Shown here piece by piece: positions 1-10,383 of a stretch of DNA of 64,000 nucleotides. The translations under genes were made by a program, and so were the position numbers. The notes below the pieces were generated by a model, which worked only from the letters and a program-made list of their open reading frames with translations, did not search any database and had not been told where the DNA came from. The stretch spans positions 1-64,000 of the forward strand of contig JAJZVA010000008.1 in the NCBI GenBank assembly GCA_021845905.1, read 5' to 3'. Numbering within the stretch: the first letter of the stretch is position 1; every line of letters starts with the position of its first letter. Origin of the DNA: Pseudomonadota bacterium (GTDB taxonomy: Bacteria; Pseudomonadota; Alphaproteobacteria; Micavibrionales; UBA2020).

Positions 1-213
1 ATACACATGGCGGTCGATGCAAACGGCGTTCCTTTGCATTTTATTCTGACGGGCGGCAACGTCTCGGACTTCACGATGGCGCCAGCGCTGATTGAAAGCG
101 TTGCGGCAAAAAACATCATCGCGGACACCTTTACAGACGCGACTTTAAGCTCTGCCGCAAAAATTTTAAGTGAGATAAGAGCGTTACCAATAACCAAATT
201 GGAAATTCCTTAG
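1..213 (+). pseudogene. IS5-type transposase fragment (partial, broken)
   Basis: The frame is open from the left window edge to the TAG at 213. The segment VDANGVPLHFILTGG followed by NVSDFTMAPALIE resembles the central DDE-domain region of IS5/IS427-group transposases, where a strand-forming VDA block precedes the second catalytic Asp. After NIIAD, where the family normally continues with KGYDS-like residues, the match ends abruptly. The protein then runs into about 25 unrelated residues. The 3' half with the catalytic Glu is missing, and the 5' half is either outside the window or lost. It is a relic and cannot encode a working transposase. The family call rests on motif resemblance only. 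Confidence 0.6.
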
Positions 214-285
214 ACAACAATGCCGATAATATTCACTAACACCCAGTAAATTGATTTCAACTTTGGTGTATTAGTCTTATCTACG

Positions 286-720
286 TTATCCATGATTACC
301 TACCTGAGTGTACTGCGGCACTTCAAACCTTCTCCTTAGACTACCAGTCGTTTCCTTAGCCCTAAACTCGAATGAGTCAGGAAACGACTGAAAACGCGCC
401 ATTTCACGAACAGTCAGAGTTCGTGGTTGTGAAGGGTGCACAAAGTCATCTGGAAGACTGACCACCGTAGGAGCTGGGGAATCCCAATTCAAGGGCCGCT
501 GGCTGTGCTTCTTTGTTCCAAGATCAATTATAAGAGTAACAAGTTCGTCTATGTTTTTTGCGATCGTACAACCATCGGGAGATTTTGCAGGAAATTGTGC
601 CCCAACTAACAATTCCTTGATAAGCGCTTTCTTTCTGGGAAGGCTAACCTCTTGCTTCTTGGGCAGGTTACCTAGATGAAAATCAGAAAATCGCAGAAAC
701 GCTAAAAAGCACTGAAAATA
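286..720 (-). pseudogene. C-terminal fragment of a C5 cytosine DNA methyltransferase
   Basis: The minus-strand frame is open from base 720 down to the stop at 286. The first usable start is a TTG at 612, but coding character continues upstream to the tRNA boundary. The C-terminal part carries DDFVHPSQPRTLTVREMARF, then QSFPDSF, then PQYTQVGN. This is the motif IX/X arrangement that closes the Rossmann fold of Dcm-type methyltransferases. Motifs I-VIII (AdoMet loop, catalytic PCQ and ENV) are absent. After GN the protein stops within two residues instead of continuing with the usual V-P-P. The fragment begins exactly at the 3' end of tRNA-Gly, so it was probably cut by recombination at a tRNA attachment site. 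Inactive remnant. Confidence 0.72.
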
Positions 721-721
721 T

Positions 722-796
<75 letters not shown>

Positions 797-949
797 ATTG
801 CCTTGCGCGAAAAGTAGTATATGCGATGCCGGTTTGCAACGCAAAGTATATTTTTATGTCAAAATTTTACCGAAGCGCTATAAAAATCAGGGGTGTCGCC
901 AATACCCGGAAACGTGTAGTATCTTGCTGGTATATATAGGGAGTATCGC

Positions 950-1873
950 ATGAAGCTGGTCAATCGAATCCTCGCACTCACCGCCGCCGCCTTTCTGGCC
1001 GGCTGTTCGCACTATATGGGGCCGGTCGCCATGCTTGATAATGCCCAGCCGGTCGGCTCTCCCTATACCAAAGAACTGGCGATACAGTACCGCATGCTGG
1101 CCGACAGCCTGAGCGGCGATGCGGCAAAGCATTTTGCCGAAAAAGGCCTTGCGGCGGTCAACGGAGAAATGGTTCCGCCGGACATGCTGAGTGACGATCC
1201 TGTCAGCTTCGGCGGGCCGAACCCAGCTGCGGTGGCCGTTGCGCGGGGAGAGCTTATCAAGGCTCTCGCAAGCGGCGGACCGGCCATGGCGCCCTATCAG
1301 GCGGCGATTGCCCAAACTCGCTATGACTGCTGGGCCGATGGCATGCAAAAATTCCCCGGCGACAATGAAAGTTGCCAGCAGAGATACAAAATCGCCATGA
1401 ACACGCTACAGCAGGAAATCGCCGTGCCGCCGATGCCCAATCTGCCGCCGCCTTCGTCGCCCGCCCCTGCTCCGGAGGTTGCGCAAACTTTCCCTGCCCC
1501 GGTGACGCCGTCGCCGCGCGGAGCGGAAGTGCCGTTGCGCGAAGCCTCGTTCCTCGCCTTCTTCGACTGGGACAAATACAACATAAATTCTGGCGCCAGC
1601 GCGGTGCTGGAAAGTGTCGTGCGTGAGATTATGAGCCGCTCAGACATCAAGAAAATACATATCGCGGGTTACACCGACACATCAGGTCCTGAGCGTTACA
1701 ACATGAAGCTGTCGCTCAAACGCGCCAAGGCCGTCCGTCGCTACCTCATTGAGCATGGAGTTTCAGCCAAGAAAATCACCGTCAAGGGCTACGGCGAGCA
1801 TGACCTGCTTGTTCCGACCGCAGACGGCGTGCGCGAGCCGCGCAACCGCCGGGCGCAGATTACGTTTGAGTAA
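950..1873 (+). CDS. OmpA-family outer-membrane lipoprotein
   Basis: The 307-residue protein starts with a lipoprotein signal peptide ending in lipobox LAGC (Cys about residue 19), so the mature form should be lipid-anchored. Residues 20-165 have no recognised fold. A Pro-rich linker (about 165-190) precedes a C-terminal OmpA domain (about 200-307). Peptidoglycan-binding signatures are visible there: HIAGYTDTSG, then SLKRAKAVRRYL, then VKGYGEHD and the terminal NRRAQITFE. The family tethers the outer membrane to peptidoglycan by binding meso-diaminopimelate. The start is set by the n-region MKLVNR and an upstream AGGGAG. The stop overlaps the next start (TAATG), so the two genes are probably co-translated. 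Confidence 0.9.
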   Translation: MKLVNRILALTAAAFLAGCSHYMGPVAMLDNAQPVGSPYTKELAIQYRMLADSLSGDAAKHFAEKGLAAVNGEMVPPDMLSDDPVSFGGPNPAAVAVARGELIKALASGGPAMAPYQAAIAQTRYDCWADGMQKFPGDNESCQQRYKIAMNTLQQEIAVPPMPNLPPPSSPAPAPEVAQTFPAPVTPSPRGAEVPLREASFLAFFDWDKYNINSGASAVLESVVREIMSRSDIKKIHIAGYTDTSGPERYNMKLSLKRAKAVRRYLIEHGVSAKKITVKGYGEHDLLVPTADGVREPRNRRAQITFE

Positions 1874-2145
1874 TGGACACGCACCGCACACGCAAAAAAG
1901 TGGCTAAAAAAGATTCAGTCAAAGCGTCGAGAAAAACGGCTTTTGAGGTAAAACACAATGGTCGCCGCGTTTCCGTTGCGGGCCTTAAGGGGCGGGATGG
2001 TGTTATAAATATCGCAATTAATTCCGTGAAAGGGGAGAGCTCGGATGATCTTCGTTTATATGTTGGAGGATTGGATACGGGTGACAATGAGCATGTTCGG
2101 TGGGTACATAAGTCTCTGCGCATGGGCGATGAAGTGGTTGGATAA
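1873..2145 (+). CDS. Small hypothetical protein, coupled to the OmpA lipoprotein
   Basis: I do not recognise this 90-residue protein. The N-terminus is basic (HRTRKKVAKK then KASRK). The middle alternates beta-prone stretches around RRVSVAGL, INIAINSV and DLRLYVGGL. No signal peptide or membrane segment is visible. The ATG shares a base with the stop of the upstream lipoprotein gene, giving tight coupling. Just past its stop, another frame (about 2126-2250) encodes a basic stretch of about 40 residues ending KKHGHKLIKLK with no ATG, GTG or TTG start. A frameshift near 2125 may therefore have shortened the original protein. Function unknown. Confidence 0.6.
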   Translation: MDTHRTRKKVAKKDSVKASRKTAFEVKHNGRRVSVAGLKGRDGVINIAINSVKGESSDDLRLYVGGLDTGDNEHVRWVHKSLRMGDEVVG

Positions 2146-2254
2146 GCCGTATCAGAGAGCGCCATAAACAAGATAATCCCCAAAAACGAGATATTGCATG
2201 GATACGTGAGCTTGCAAAAAAGCACGGCCATAAGCTGATAAAGCTAAAATAGTT

Positions 2255-4237
<1,983 letters not shown>

Positions 4238-4326
4238 AAAAAGGTAGATTACTTATTTCATAGTGCAAAGGCAACATCCTAAGCGCGGTCTTGCCGAGAA
4301 ATGAATTCTGTGGATATAGTACTGGC

Positions 4327-4716
4327 ATGTCGTACGAAAAACCGGACTATGACAGCAGCCCCGCCCTCCGCACCATCGCCATGCCGGCCGATGCGAACGC
4401 CAATGGCGACATTTTCGGCGGCTGGCTGCTCTCGCAGATGGATCTTGCCGGCAGCGTCATCGCCACACAGACCGCCAAATCCCGCGTCGCCACCGTGGGC
4501 ATAGAAGCCATGACCTTTGAAAAGCCGGTTTTTATCGGCGATGAGGTCAGTTGCTATTGCAAAACCCTGCGCATCGGGCGCACCTCGATCACCGTCCATA
4601 TCGAAAGCTGGGCGCGCGGCAGGCAGGATGAAACCGCCCGCAAGGTCACTGAAGGCAATTTCACTTACGTCGCCATCGGCGAAAACCGGACCCCCATCCC
4701 CGTCATACGCAAATGA
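4327..4716 (+). CDS. Acyl-CoA thioesterase, YciA-type hotdog fold
   Basis: The 129-residue single hotdog domain is the usual length for YciA-like acyl-CoA hydrolases, which release CoA from acyl-CoA in the cytoplasm. The hallmark NANGDIFGGWLLSQMDLAG near residue 25 contains the catalytic Asn/Asp and the start of the long hotdog helix. The segment around FEKPVFIGDEV is typical of the subfamily. An in-frame ATG exists at 4291, but the family N-terminus begins near MSYEKPDY, so 4327 is preferred. Neither start has a strong ribosome site. The next gene begins 8 bases later, and its ribosome-binding site sits on this gene's stop codon. Confidence 0.87.
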   Translation: MSYEKPDYDSSPALRTIAMPADANANGDIFGGWLLSQMDLAGSVIATQTAKSRVATVGIEAMTFEKPVFIGDEVSCYCKTLRIGRTSITVHIESWARGRQDETARKVTEGNFTYVAIGENRTPIPVIRK

Positions 4717-4724
4717 GGACCGAC

Positions 4725-5891
4725 ATGACATTCAAGAAATATCTTGCGGTTGCCTGCGCGCTCTTTATCGCGGCGAGCCTTGCGTCACCGGCCACGGCCA
4801 GCGCGGGCTGGCTCAGCCGGTTTTTCGCCAAGAAGGCCCCCGTCGCGCCATCCCTTGCGCAAATATATCCCATACAAAACGAGAAAAGCTTTCAAGCCGT
4901 CGCCCGCGTTTTCAGCAAGACGCCGTTCAACAATCCGGAGCTTGAATACAGCATCATGCTCCCGAAGGACTGGAAACCGCAAGCCACCATCCAGTCCGCG
5001 GCGGTCGGCGGGCTGGGACGCGAAATCATCAGCGAGGTCGCCCGCTACCGAAGCCCCGTCATCAACACGATGACCGCCGTCGTCATCGTCAAATCCATCC
5101 AGCTCGACCGTGAAATCACGGCGGGAAACTGGCTCAAGAACTATATCTACAGCAACAGCTGCACGCCGCAAGGCAAGATGATCGTCATCAACGACAAAAG
5201 GGCGGAAGCCAACTGCATCACGACACTCAACGGAAACATTTCCTACACGCACGCGCTGGCGGCGATCAACGGCGACAACCTCGTGCTCGTCGAATTCCGC
5301 AATCCGCTATATCTCACCGGACCGCTCGAATTCCTGGCGAAAACGGCCCTGGACAGCTTTAAATTCATTTTGGTGACAAACAGCCCGATTGAAAAGCAAA
5401 AACTCTTCAGCTTCGCCAACGTCATTACATTCTCCTATCCCGCTTCATGGACGCCCAACGATCTCGATACCAGCGGCAACAACACGATGTCCATGCAGCT
5501 TTTCAACGAAAACGATGGGCGCAGGAAGAAAAAACAAATCAACGGCATGATCCGCTTCGTGGTCATCAGAAGAGACTCCGAAACATCGCTCATAAAAGAA
5601 TCCGCCGCGATAAAGAAATATTTCAACGATTTTCTCGGCCTGAAGTTCGTGAAGCTTATTTCTTCCGAAAAAGAGCCTGCGGCGCCGCGCTTTCTATTTT
5701 CACGCTATGAAGTCTACGAAATGTCGACAAAAAACGCTGCGACTCAAGATCAGGAGGCGCATATCCTCGTCCTTGGCAGCAAAAGCTGGTATGTGTTCGC
5801 CTTTTTGCTGACTCCCACGGCAAACAACAATTTCTATACCTGGGCCTGCAACACGCGCGCCTTTAACCTCATCGTCAAAAGCATTCACTGA
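4725..5891 (+). CDS. Exported protein with two PsbP/DUF1795-like domains
   Basis: I chose ATG 4725 because TGAGGA at 4714-4719 lies 5 bases upstream; the ATG at 4713 would leave none. The signal peptide is about 28 residues (AVACALFIAASLASPATASA), so the product is periplasmic or surface-located. The mature protein seems to be a tandem of two similar halves. One begins with the LEYSIMLPKDWKP block at about residue 75, the other with ITFSYPASWTPND at about 245. Each then has alternating strands and a closing helix with aromatic residues. This layout resembles PsbP/DUF1795 folds. No catalytic residues are recognised. It ends at a shared bidirectional terminator facing glnA. Confidence 0.62.
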   Translation: MTFKKYLAVACALFIAASLASPATASAGWLSRFFAKKAPVAPSLAQIYPIQNEKSFQAVARVFSKTPFNNPELEYSIMLPKDWKPQATIQSAAVGGLGREIISEVARYRSPVINTMTAVVIVKSIQLDREITAGNWLKNYIYSNSCTPQGKMIVINDKRAEANCITTLNGNISYTHALAAINGDNLVLVEFRNPLYLTGPLEFLAKTALDSFKFILVTNSPIEKQKLFSFANVITFSYPASWTPNDLDTSGNNTMSMQLFNENDGRRKKKQINGMIRFVVIRRDSETSLIKESAAIKKYFNDFLGLKFVKLISSEKEPAAPRFLFSRYEVYEMSTKNAATQDQEAHILVLGSKSWYVFAFLLTPTANNNFYTWACNTRAFNLIVKSIH

Positions 5892-5896
5892 CCTAA

Positions 5897-5934
5897 AAAA
5901 CCGGACGGGAGGCTGACCCTCCCGTCCGGTTTTC
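5897..5934. terminator. Bidirectional rho-independent terminator between the exported-protein gene and glnA
   Basis: A perfect 12-bp stem, CCGGACGGGAGG (5901-5912) with CCTCCCGTCCGG (5918-5929), encloses a 5-base loop. It is flanked by A-run on the left and T-run on the right, so it can stop transcription from both convergent genes. Confidence 0.9.
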
Positions 5935-5954
5935 GTACAAAGCTTCGACGCTTT

Positions 5955-7403
5955 TTAGACGGAGTAATACATCGAGAACTCTATCGGGTGCGGCATGGTC
6001 TCGTAAGCCATCACCTCCGCATAGCGCAGTTCGATATAGCTCTCGACGAAGTCCTTCGTGAAGACGTCGCCTTTGAGCAGGAAGGCGTGGTCGTCGCGAA
6101 GCGCCTCCAGCGCCTCGCGCAAACTGCCGCAAACCGTCGGAACCTTCGCCAGTTCCTTGGGCGGCAGTTCATAGAGGTTTTTGTCCATCGCCTGACCGGG
6201 GTGGATTTTGTTGCGGATGCCGTCCAGCCCCGCCATCAGCATTGCCGCGAAAGCAAGATAGCTGTTGGCGGCAGGGTCCGGGAAACGCACTTCCACGCGC
6301 TTGCCCTTGGGGTTTGCCGCGAAAGGAATGCGGCACGACGCCGACCTGTTGCGCGCCGAATAAGCCAGCAACACCGGCGCCTCGTATCCCGGAACAAGAC
6401 GCTTGTAGCTGTTCGTGGTTGGGTTGGTGATGGCGTTCAGCGCCTTGGCGTGCTTGATGATGCCGCCAATGTAATAAAGGCAGTCATCTGAAAGATCGGC
6501 ATAGCCCGCGCCAGCGAACAAGGGCTTCGCGCCTTTCCACAACGACTGGTGAACATGCATGCCCGAGCCGTTGTCGCCGAAAACCGGCTTCGGCATGAAA
6601 GTCGCCGTCTTGCCGTAGGCGTGCGCGACGTTGTGCACGACGTATTTGTAGAGTTGCAGGTTGTCGGCGCTGTTGACGAGCGTCGAAAACTTGATCCCCA
6701 GCTCGACCTGCGACGGCGCGACTTCGTGATGATGCTTTTCGACTTCGACGCCCATGCCGGCGAGAACGGTCAGCATTTCCGCGCGGATATCGTTGGAGCT
6801 GTCCACCGGCTGCACCGGGAAATAGCCGCCCTTGACCGCCGGACGGTGGCCGAGGTTGCCTTCTTCGTATGTCGTTCCGGAATTATAAGGACCTTCGCGG
6901 CTGTCGATCTCGTAGGCAACCTTGTTCATCTTCACATCGACACGCACGTCGTCGAAAATGAAGAACTCGGCCTCGGGGCCGAAGAACGCCTTGTCGGCGA
7001 CGCCGCTGGATTTGAGATACGCTTCCGCCGCCTTGGCGATCGAGCGCGGATCGCGATTATACGGCGCGCCGGTCGAAGGCTCGTAGATATCGCAGAAAAC
7101 GTTCATCGTCGGCTGCGCCGTGAAAGGATCGATTTGCGCGGTGGCAAGATCTGGCATGAGGATCATGTCGGACTCGTTGATGTCTTTCCAGCCCGCGATC
7201 GACGAACCGTCGAACATGACTCCGTCGCTGAGCAGGCTTTCATCGATCGTTGAAATATGCTGCGCCGTATGCTGCAACTTGCCGCGAATGTCGCTGAAGC
7301 GGAAAGATACATATTGTATGTTATTCGCCTTCAGTTCCTTCAGAAAAGCCGCGACACTTTGCGCCGGTGCCTTCGCCTTCACGTTTTTCTCTTTCTTCGC
7401 CAC
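5955..7403 (-). CDS. glnA: Glutamine synthetase type I
   Basis: This 482-residue ATP-dependent enzyme makes glutamine from glutamate and ammonia. The start is a GTG at 7403, preceded by GGAGA. The beta-grasp domain carries DGSSIAGW (about residue 65). The catalytic domain shows the metal/glutamate residues [11 protein letters not shown] and [13 protein letters not shown], then [13 protein letters not shown] and [11 protein letters not shown]. The adenylylation loop reads [10 protein letters not shown], with the regulatory Tyr present, so activity is probably controlled by GlnE. The product is about 15 residues longer at the N-terminus than typical GlnA (Lys/Ala-rich, KAKAPAQS). glnB lies 42 bases upstream, forming a glnBA operon. 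Confidence 0.97.
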   Translation of the reverse strand: MAKKEKNVKAKAPAQSVAAFLKELKANNIQYVSFRFSDIRGKLQHTAQHISTIDESLLSDGVMFDGSSIAGWKDINESDMILMPDLATAQIDPFTAQPTMNVFCDIYEPSTGAPYNRDPRSIAKAAEAYLKSSGVADKAFFGPEAEFFIFDDVRVDVKMNKVAYEIDSREGPYNSGTTYEEGNLGHRPAVKGGYFPVQPVDSSNDIRAEMLTVLAGMGVEVEKHHHEVAPSQVELGIKFSTLVNSADNLQLYKYVVHNVAHAYGKTATFMPKPVFGDNGSGMHVHQSLWKGAKPLFAGAGYADLSDDCLYYIGGIIKHAKALNAITNPTTNSYKRLVPGYEAPVLLAYSARNRSASCRIPFAANPKGKRVEVRFPDPAANSYLAFAAMLMAGLDGIRNKIHPGQAMDKNLYELPPKELAKVPTVCGSLREALEALRDDHAFLLKGDVFTKDFVESYIELRYAEVMAYETMPHPIEFSMYYSV

Positions 7404-7445
7404 GACTATATTCTCCTTTTCTGTTTGCTGTCGCCTTGTTGAATT

Positions 7446-7787
<342 letters not shown>

Positions 7788-7813
7788 CTATGATCCTTAA
7801 AGACGCCATTTGA

Positions 7814-7830
7814 TTGCACAAGGCATGCCA
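7814..7830 (-). promoter_or_regulatory. Putative sigma-54 promoter of glnBA
   Basis: On the minus strand the site reads TGGCATGCCTTGTGCAA. It has GG (-24) and GC (-12) separated by exactly 10 bases, close to the consensus TGGCAC-N5-TTGC. Transcription would start near 7804, giving a leader of about 20 bases that contains the glnB ribosome site. Sigma-54 control fits nitrogen regulation through NtrC. I did not find a convincing NtrC dyad by eye. Confidence 0.6.
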
Positions 7831-8015
7831 GCTTTGCAACCAGACTAAGTTACTGAAATATAATAATTTAATGTTTTTGCAAGCTGCACTACATGATTAA
7901 AAATCAGACATATGCCTAATTTTTATGCTGGCCTGAGCGCTTCTATGTTATGCTCTTGACGTTTTGCAGATAATCGCGCTATAGGCATTACCTTGCACGT
8001 TCGCGTGCCATTTAT

Positions 8016-8091
8016 GGCGGCTGTAGCTCAGCGGTAGAGCGCCTGGTTGTGGTCCAGGATGTCGTGGGTTCGAACCCCATCAGTCGCCCCA
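8016..8091 (+). tRNA. tRNA-His (anticodon GTG)
   Basis: The acceptor stem GCGGCTG pairs with CAGTCGC. The extra 5' G(-1) at 8016 faces discriminator C73 at 8088, the identity pair of histidine tRNAs. The anticodon stem CCTGG/CCAGG encloses TTGTGGT, giving anticodon GTG. CCA is encoded at 8089-8091. Its 3' end is the probable attachment site for the integrase relics that follow. Confidence 0.96.
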
Positions 8092-8099
8092 TTTACCCT
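8071..8099 (+). repeat. att-like core: 3' end of tRNA-His, repeated at 9857
   Basis: The segment from the T arm of tRNA-His through the first bases downstream (GAACCCCATCAGT then GCCCCATTTACCC) recurs at 9857-9883 with one base deleted. A related 100-150 bp region follows each copy. This is the layout expected of attL and attR at the ends of a tRNA-integrated element. Confidence 0.7.
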
Positions 8100-8267
8100 T
8101 TCACTGACATTCACCGACGTTCGCTAATGTTCACAAAAAGCCTTATAAAATAAGGACTTTTAATTCATTCGTGTTTGCGCTAGCCTTTTCTCGTTCGCCC
8201 ACAGTCGCAAAATTTGGGGGCATAAATCGGGGCATATGCCCCCAGCTTGAAAAGGAGATGCCCCCAC

Positions 8268-8789
8268 ATGGCTCTCACAGAACTCAAATGCAAGAACGCC
8301 AAGCCGAAAGACAAGCCCTACAAGCTGAGCGATTCTGGCGGCCTTTACCTTGAAATTATGCCTAATGGTTCAAAATACTGGCGTCTAAAGTACCGCTGGC
8401 TGAAAAAAGAGCAGCGCCTTGCCTTCGGCGTATATCCGCTGGTGGGGCTAGCAGATGCCCGTGAAAAGGCCACCACCGCCCGAAAACTGCTGGATTCGGG
8501 GATTAGCCCCTCCCAAGCCAAAAAAGAGCGAAAACGCCAAGCCGTCATAAATGCCGCCAATACCCTTGAAGCCGTGGCGCGGGAATGGCACGAGAAACAG
8601 CTTTTACGCTGGACACCCAGAACCGGCGAGAAAATCATGGGTTATCTCAAGAATGACGTTTTCCCCCACCTCGGCTCCCGGCCTATCGCTGACATCACCC
8701 CGCCAGAGCTGCTGGAGACACTGAGAAAAATTGAAGCGCGTGGTGCCCATTATGTATCACTCCTCGACATCAGGACGTTTAGACAATAA
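8268..8789 (+). pseudogene. Truncated P4-type tyrosine recombinase (integrase), N-terminal half
   Basis: The start at 8268 has AAGGAG ten bases upstream and gives the standard family N-terminus MALTELKCKNAKPKDKPYKL. About 170 residues remain. The arm-binding DUF4102-type domain includes GGLYLEIMPNGSKYWRLKYR and then AFGVYPLVGLADAREK. The core-binding helices begin around ANTLEAVAREWHEK and PHLGSRPIADITPPELL. The match breaks after LRKIEARGAH. The next residues are unrelated and a stop follows, so the catalytic R-H-R-Y domain is gone. The gene lies 177 bases from the tRNA-His 3' end, the classic position of a P4-type integrase. Confidence 0.9.
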
Positions 8790-8816
8790 AAAAACGGCAC
8801 CTTTTCACGGGTGCCG
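8788..8816 (-). terminator. Hairpin terminator reading leftward
   Basis: The stem CGGCACC (8795-8801) with GGTGCCG (8810-8816) has an 8-base loop. On the minus strand it is followed by seven T residues, so it would stop leftward transcription. No intact leftward gene lies immediately to its right, which suggests it belonged to a gene now lost. Confidence 0.55.
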
Positions 8817-9095
8817 GGGAGTGATTACCGTACGTGGACGGCCAGCGTATTTACGCTAGGCGCTATTGTATTCCGCTGCTCCCCGACATAGTCGAGAAAC
8901 AGCATCGTTGGTTACGGCCAGATGCTGGTGGCCGCCACGTATGGGGTAATCAGCCCCAGCTTGCCACAAGGACAAACCGTCTGCATTGTCACCTATACAA
9001 GCATCAATTTCAATAAAAAAGCAGCTTAACACTATGAGAAATGCTCTTTTTCTGCCATATTGGTGCCCGAAAATCTTAATAAGGAAGGAACGCAC
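8817..9095. other. Gene-free relic DNA inside the tRNA-His element
   Basis: No complete gene is supported here. One plus frame reads VGYGQMLVAATYGVISPS and ends with a stop near 9028, but it is interrupted by an upstream stop and lacks a ribosome site. A 60-codon frame at 8834 looks like an overlap artefact. The tail contains the ribosome site (AAGGAAGG) of the gene at 9096. Confidence 0.5.
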
Positions 9096-9470
9096 ATGTC
9101 TGATGCAAATGCAGAGGCAAGCAAGCCCGCTGATCCAGTTTTAGAAGTGATGTTCCCAGATGAACAAGGCGGCTCTCTCAGTTTCATGACTAAAAAAGAA
9201 GTATGTAACTGGGTAAGTCATGAGACCTCTCTTTGGAGCTGGGCGACGTCAACTGGAGGTATCTCAGACAGCTCGGCAATGTCTTGCCTTAACCCTCTGC
9301 GAAATAGTCTGCAAAATCTTAATCAAACCGTAGCTCAATGTAGCGGCAATCCAGATAATATTAATCTTGTGAACGTAAAAAATAATCTGGAGAACTGGAG
9401 GAACGCGGGTTTACCTCACTCTAGGTCTGCTGCCAGAAAAAAGTCTTGCCTGTGCCCCACTGACCTTTAA
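9096..9470 (+). CDS. Hypothetical cargo protein of the tRNA-His element, probably 3'-truncated
   Basis: I do not recognise this 124-residue protein. The ATG at 9096 has a strong ribosome site (AAGGAAGG, 7 bases upstream), so the 5' end looks genuine. It is acidic at the start, then Trp/Ser-rich (NWVSHETSLWSWATSTGG) and Asn-rich towards the end. No signal peptide or membrane segment is seen. The last 17 or so codons are antisense to the P-loop fragment on the other strand (9421-9546). The natural end was therefore probably lost when the two fragments were joined near 9420. Base composition is poorer in GC than the flanking chromosome, consistent with transfer. Confidence 0.5.
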   Translation: MSDANAEASKPADPVLEVMFPDEQGGSLSFMTKKEVCNWVSHETSLWSWATSTGGISDSSAMSCLNPLRNSLQNLNQTVAQCSGNPDNINLVNVKNNLENWRNAGLPHSRSAARKKSCLCPTDL

Positions 9471-9546
9471 TTGCAAGAACTCTTCCATCTGAAGGGGGTT
9501 CTTGAAGAAAGCGGATTATTTCCTTTCTAACCCGTTTAAGAGACAT
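9421..9546 (-). pseudogene. N-terminal stub of a KAP-like P-loop NTPase
   Basis: On the minus strand an ATG at 9546, with AAAGG 7 bases upstream, opens a 41-codon frame. It contains a clear Walker A motif, IKGQWGTGKTFFW, preceded by a short amphipathic N-terminus (MSLKRVRKEIIRFL). GQWGTGKT so close to the N-terminus, after a REIIRFL-type helix, resembles KAP-family P-loop NTPases, a group that includes phage-exclusion proteins such as PifA. The frame stops six residues after the P-loop, and Walker B and the rest are absent. The break coincides with the 3' end of the convergent gene. Remnant, not functional; the family assignment is tentative. Confidence 0.6.
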
Positions 9547-9856
9547 GATTAAGCCTTTCTATCGCGTTGAGTCAGGCAGAATATCGGTTAAAGGGATTAG
9601 AAGTCGAGTCCGTATCAAAAATCGCGGATTGCATTTGCTCTCCCAAGGGAGGAAAATAACTGGAATTATTACTATGGCCACTTGCACCAGATAATGGCGA
9701 CTGATTGGGCATTAGACGCTATAATCAAAAATCCTAAAAATCTCCTGTAAGTCCTTGGATTTACATAGCGGTTTTTTCTGGGGGCATAATTGGGGGCATC
9801 GACATAGTTCACATCGGAAATTGATATTATTAATCAATCACTTTCCGGCTCTGTGT
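9547..9856. other. Non-coding relic with two GGGGGCAT repeats and a hairpin
   Basis: No gene is supported. An almost perfect 9-bp hairpin (9746-9765, loop TT) is followed by a T-run and may be a terminator. GGGGGCAT occurs at 9780-9787 and 9792-9799. The same motif, or its complement, flanks the starts of both integrase relics (8216-8265 and 10019-10058), so these are candidate recombinase or excisionase binding sites. Confidence 0.5.
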
Positions 9857-9900
9857 GAACCCCATCAGTGCCCCATTTACCCCATCAGTGCCCCATTTAC
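9857..9900 (+). repeat. Second att-like site with a tandem 20-bp duplication
   Basis: GAACCCCATCAGT then GCCCCATTTACCC at 9857-9883 copies the tRNA-His 3' end minus one base. The 20-mer starting CCCATCAGTG is then repeated perfectly in tandem (9861-9880 and 9881-9900). DNA after it (9901-10060) is similar to DNA after tRNA-His (8100-8267), marking the junction of a second element. Confidence 0.75.
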
Positions 9901-10061
9901 CCTATCATTACAGTTCATCAGCGTTCATAGACGTTCAATAAGTCCTTGAAAAACAAAGACTTAAAGTTCGTCTGTCTTCATGTTAGACTACCTGTATTCA
10001 ACCACAGCCGCCAACTTTGGGGGCAAGAAACGGGGGCCTTGCCCCCAAGAATGGGGGCAAG

Positions 10062-10209
10062 ATGACGCTCACGACCACAAAATGTAATAACACCAAGGCC
10101 GAAAAAAGGCCGCGTAAGCTACCTTGAAGTTATGTCTAATGGCTCAAAATACTGGCGTCTAAAGTACCTCTGGCTCAAAAAGGAGCAGCGCCTTGACCGG
10201 ACAAAATAA
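10062..10209 (+). pseudogene. Second decayed P4-type integrase (N-terminal fragment)
   Basis: ATG at 10062 begins MTLTTTKCNNTKAEKRPRKL, aligning with the first 20 residues of the integrase at 8268. A small deletion shifts the frame. The reading then resumes one frame over as YLEVMSNGSKYWRLKY and WLKKEQRL, again matching the first integrase, before a stop at 10209. Upstream it shares the same GGGGGCA inverted-repeat leader. Only about 50 residues of the arm-binding domain survive. It shows that a second related element once sat in tandem at the same tRNA. Confidence 0.82.
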
Positions 10210-10323
10210 GATATGAACAGAAGCTTGCGCGAGTGTCGTGAAATCTGACTTTTCCTGTTAGTCCTGCTTTTTCGTGAGCGTGAATCCAAGCGTGTGCTGT
10301 CGTTTTTCATCCGCCGCTGGCTG

Positions 10324-10363
10324 AAAAAAAGAAGGCCGGAATATTTTCCGGCCTTCTTTTTTT
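10324..10363. terminator. Strong bidirectional terminator
   Basis: A 10-bp stem, GAAGGCCGGA (10331-10340) with TCCGGCCTTC (10347-10356), carries seven A on the left and seven T on the right. It terminates the leftward gene ending at 10384 and insulates it from the element relics. Confidence 0.9.
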
Positions 10364-10383
10364 TGTGACGATACGACCGGTTT

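Noticed and set aside
8834-9016. 60-codon ORF inside the tRNA-His element
   Set aside because: No ribosome site; competing frames in the same DNA look equally likely to be broken remnants.
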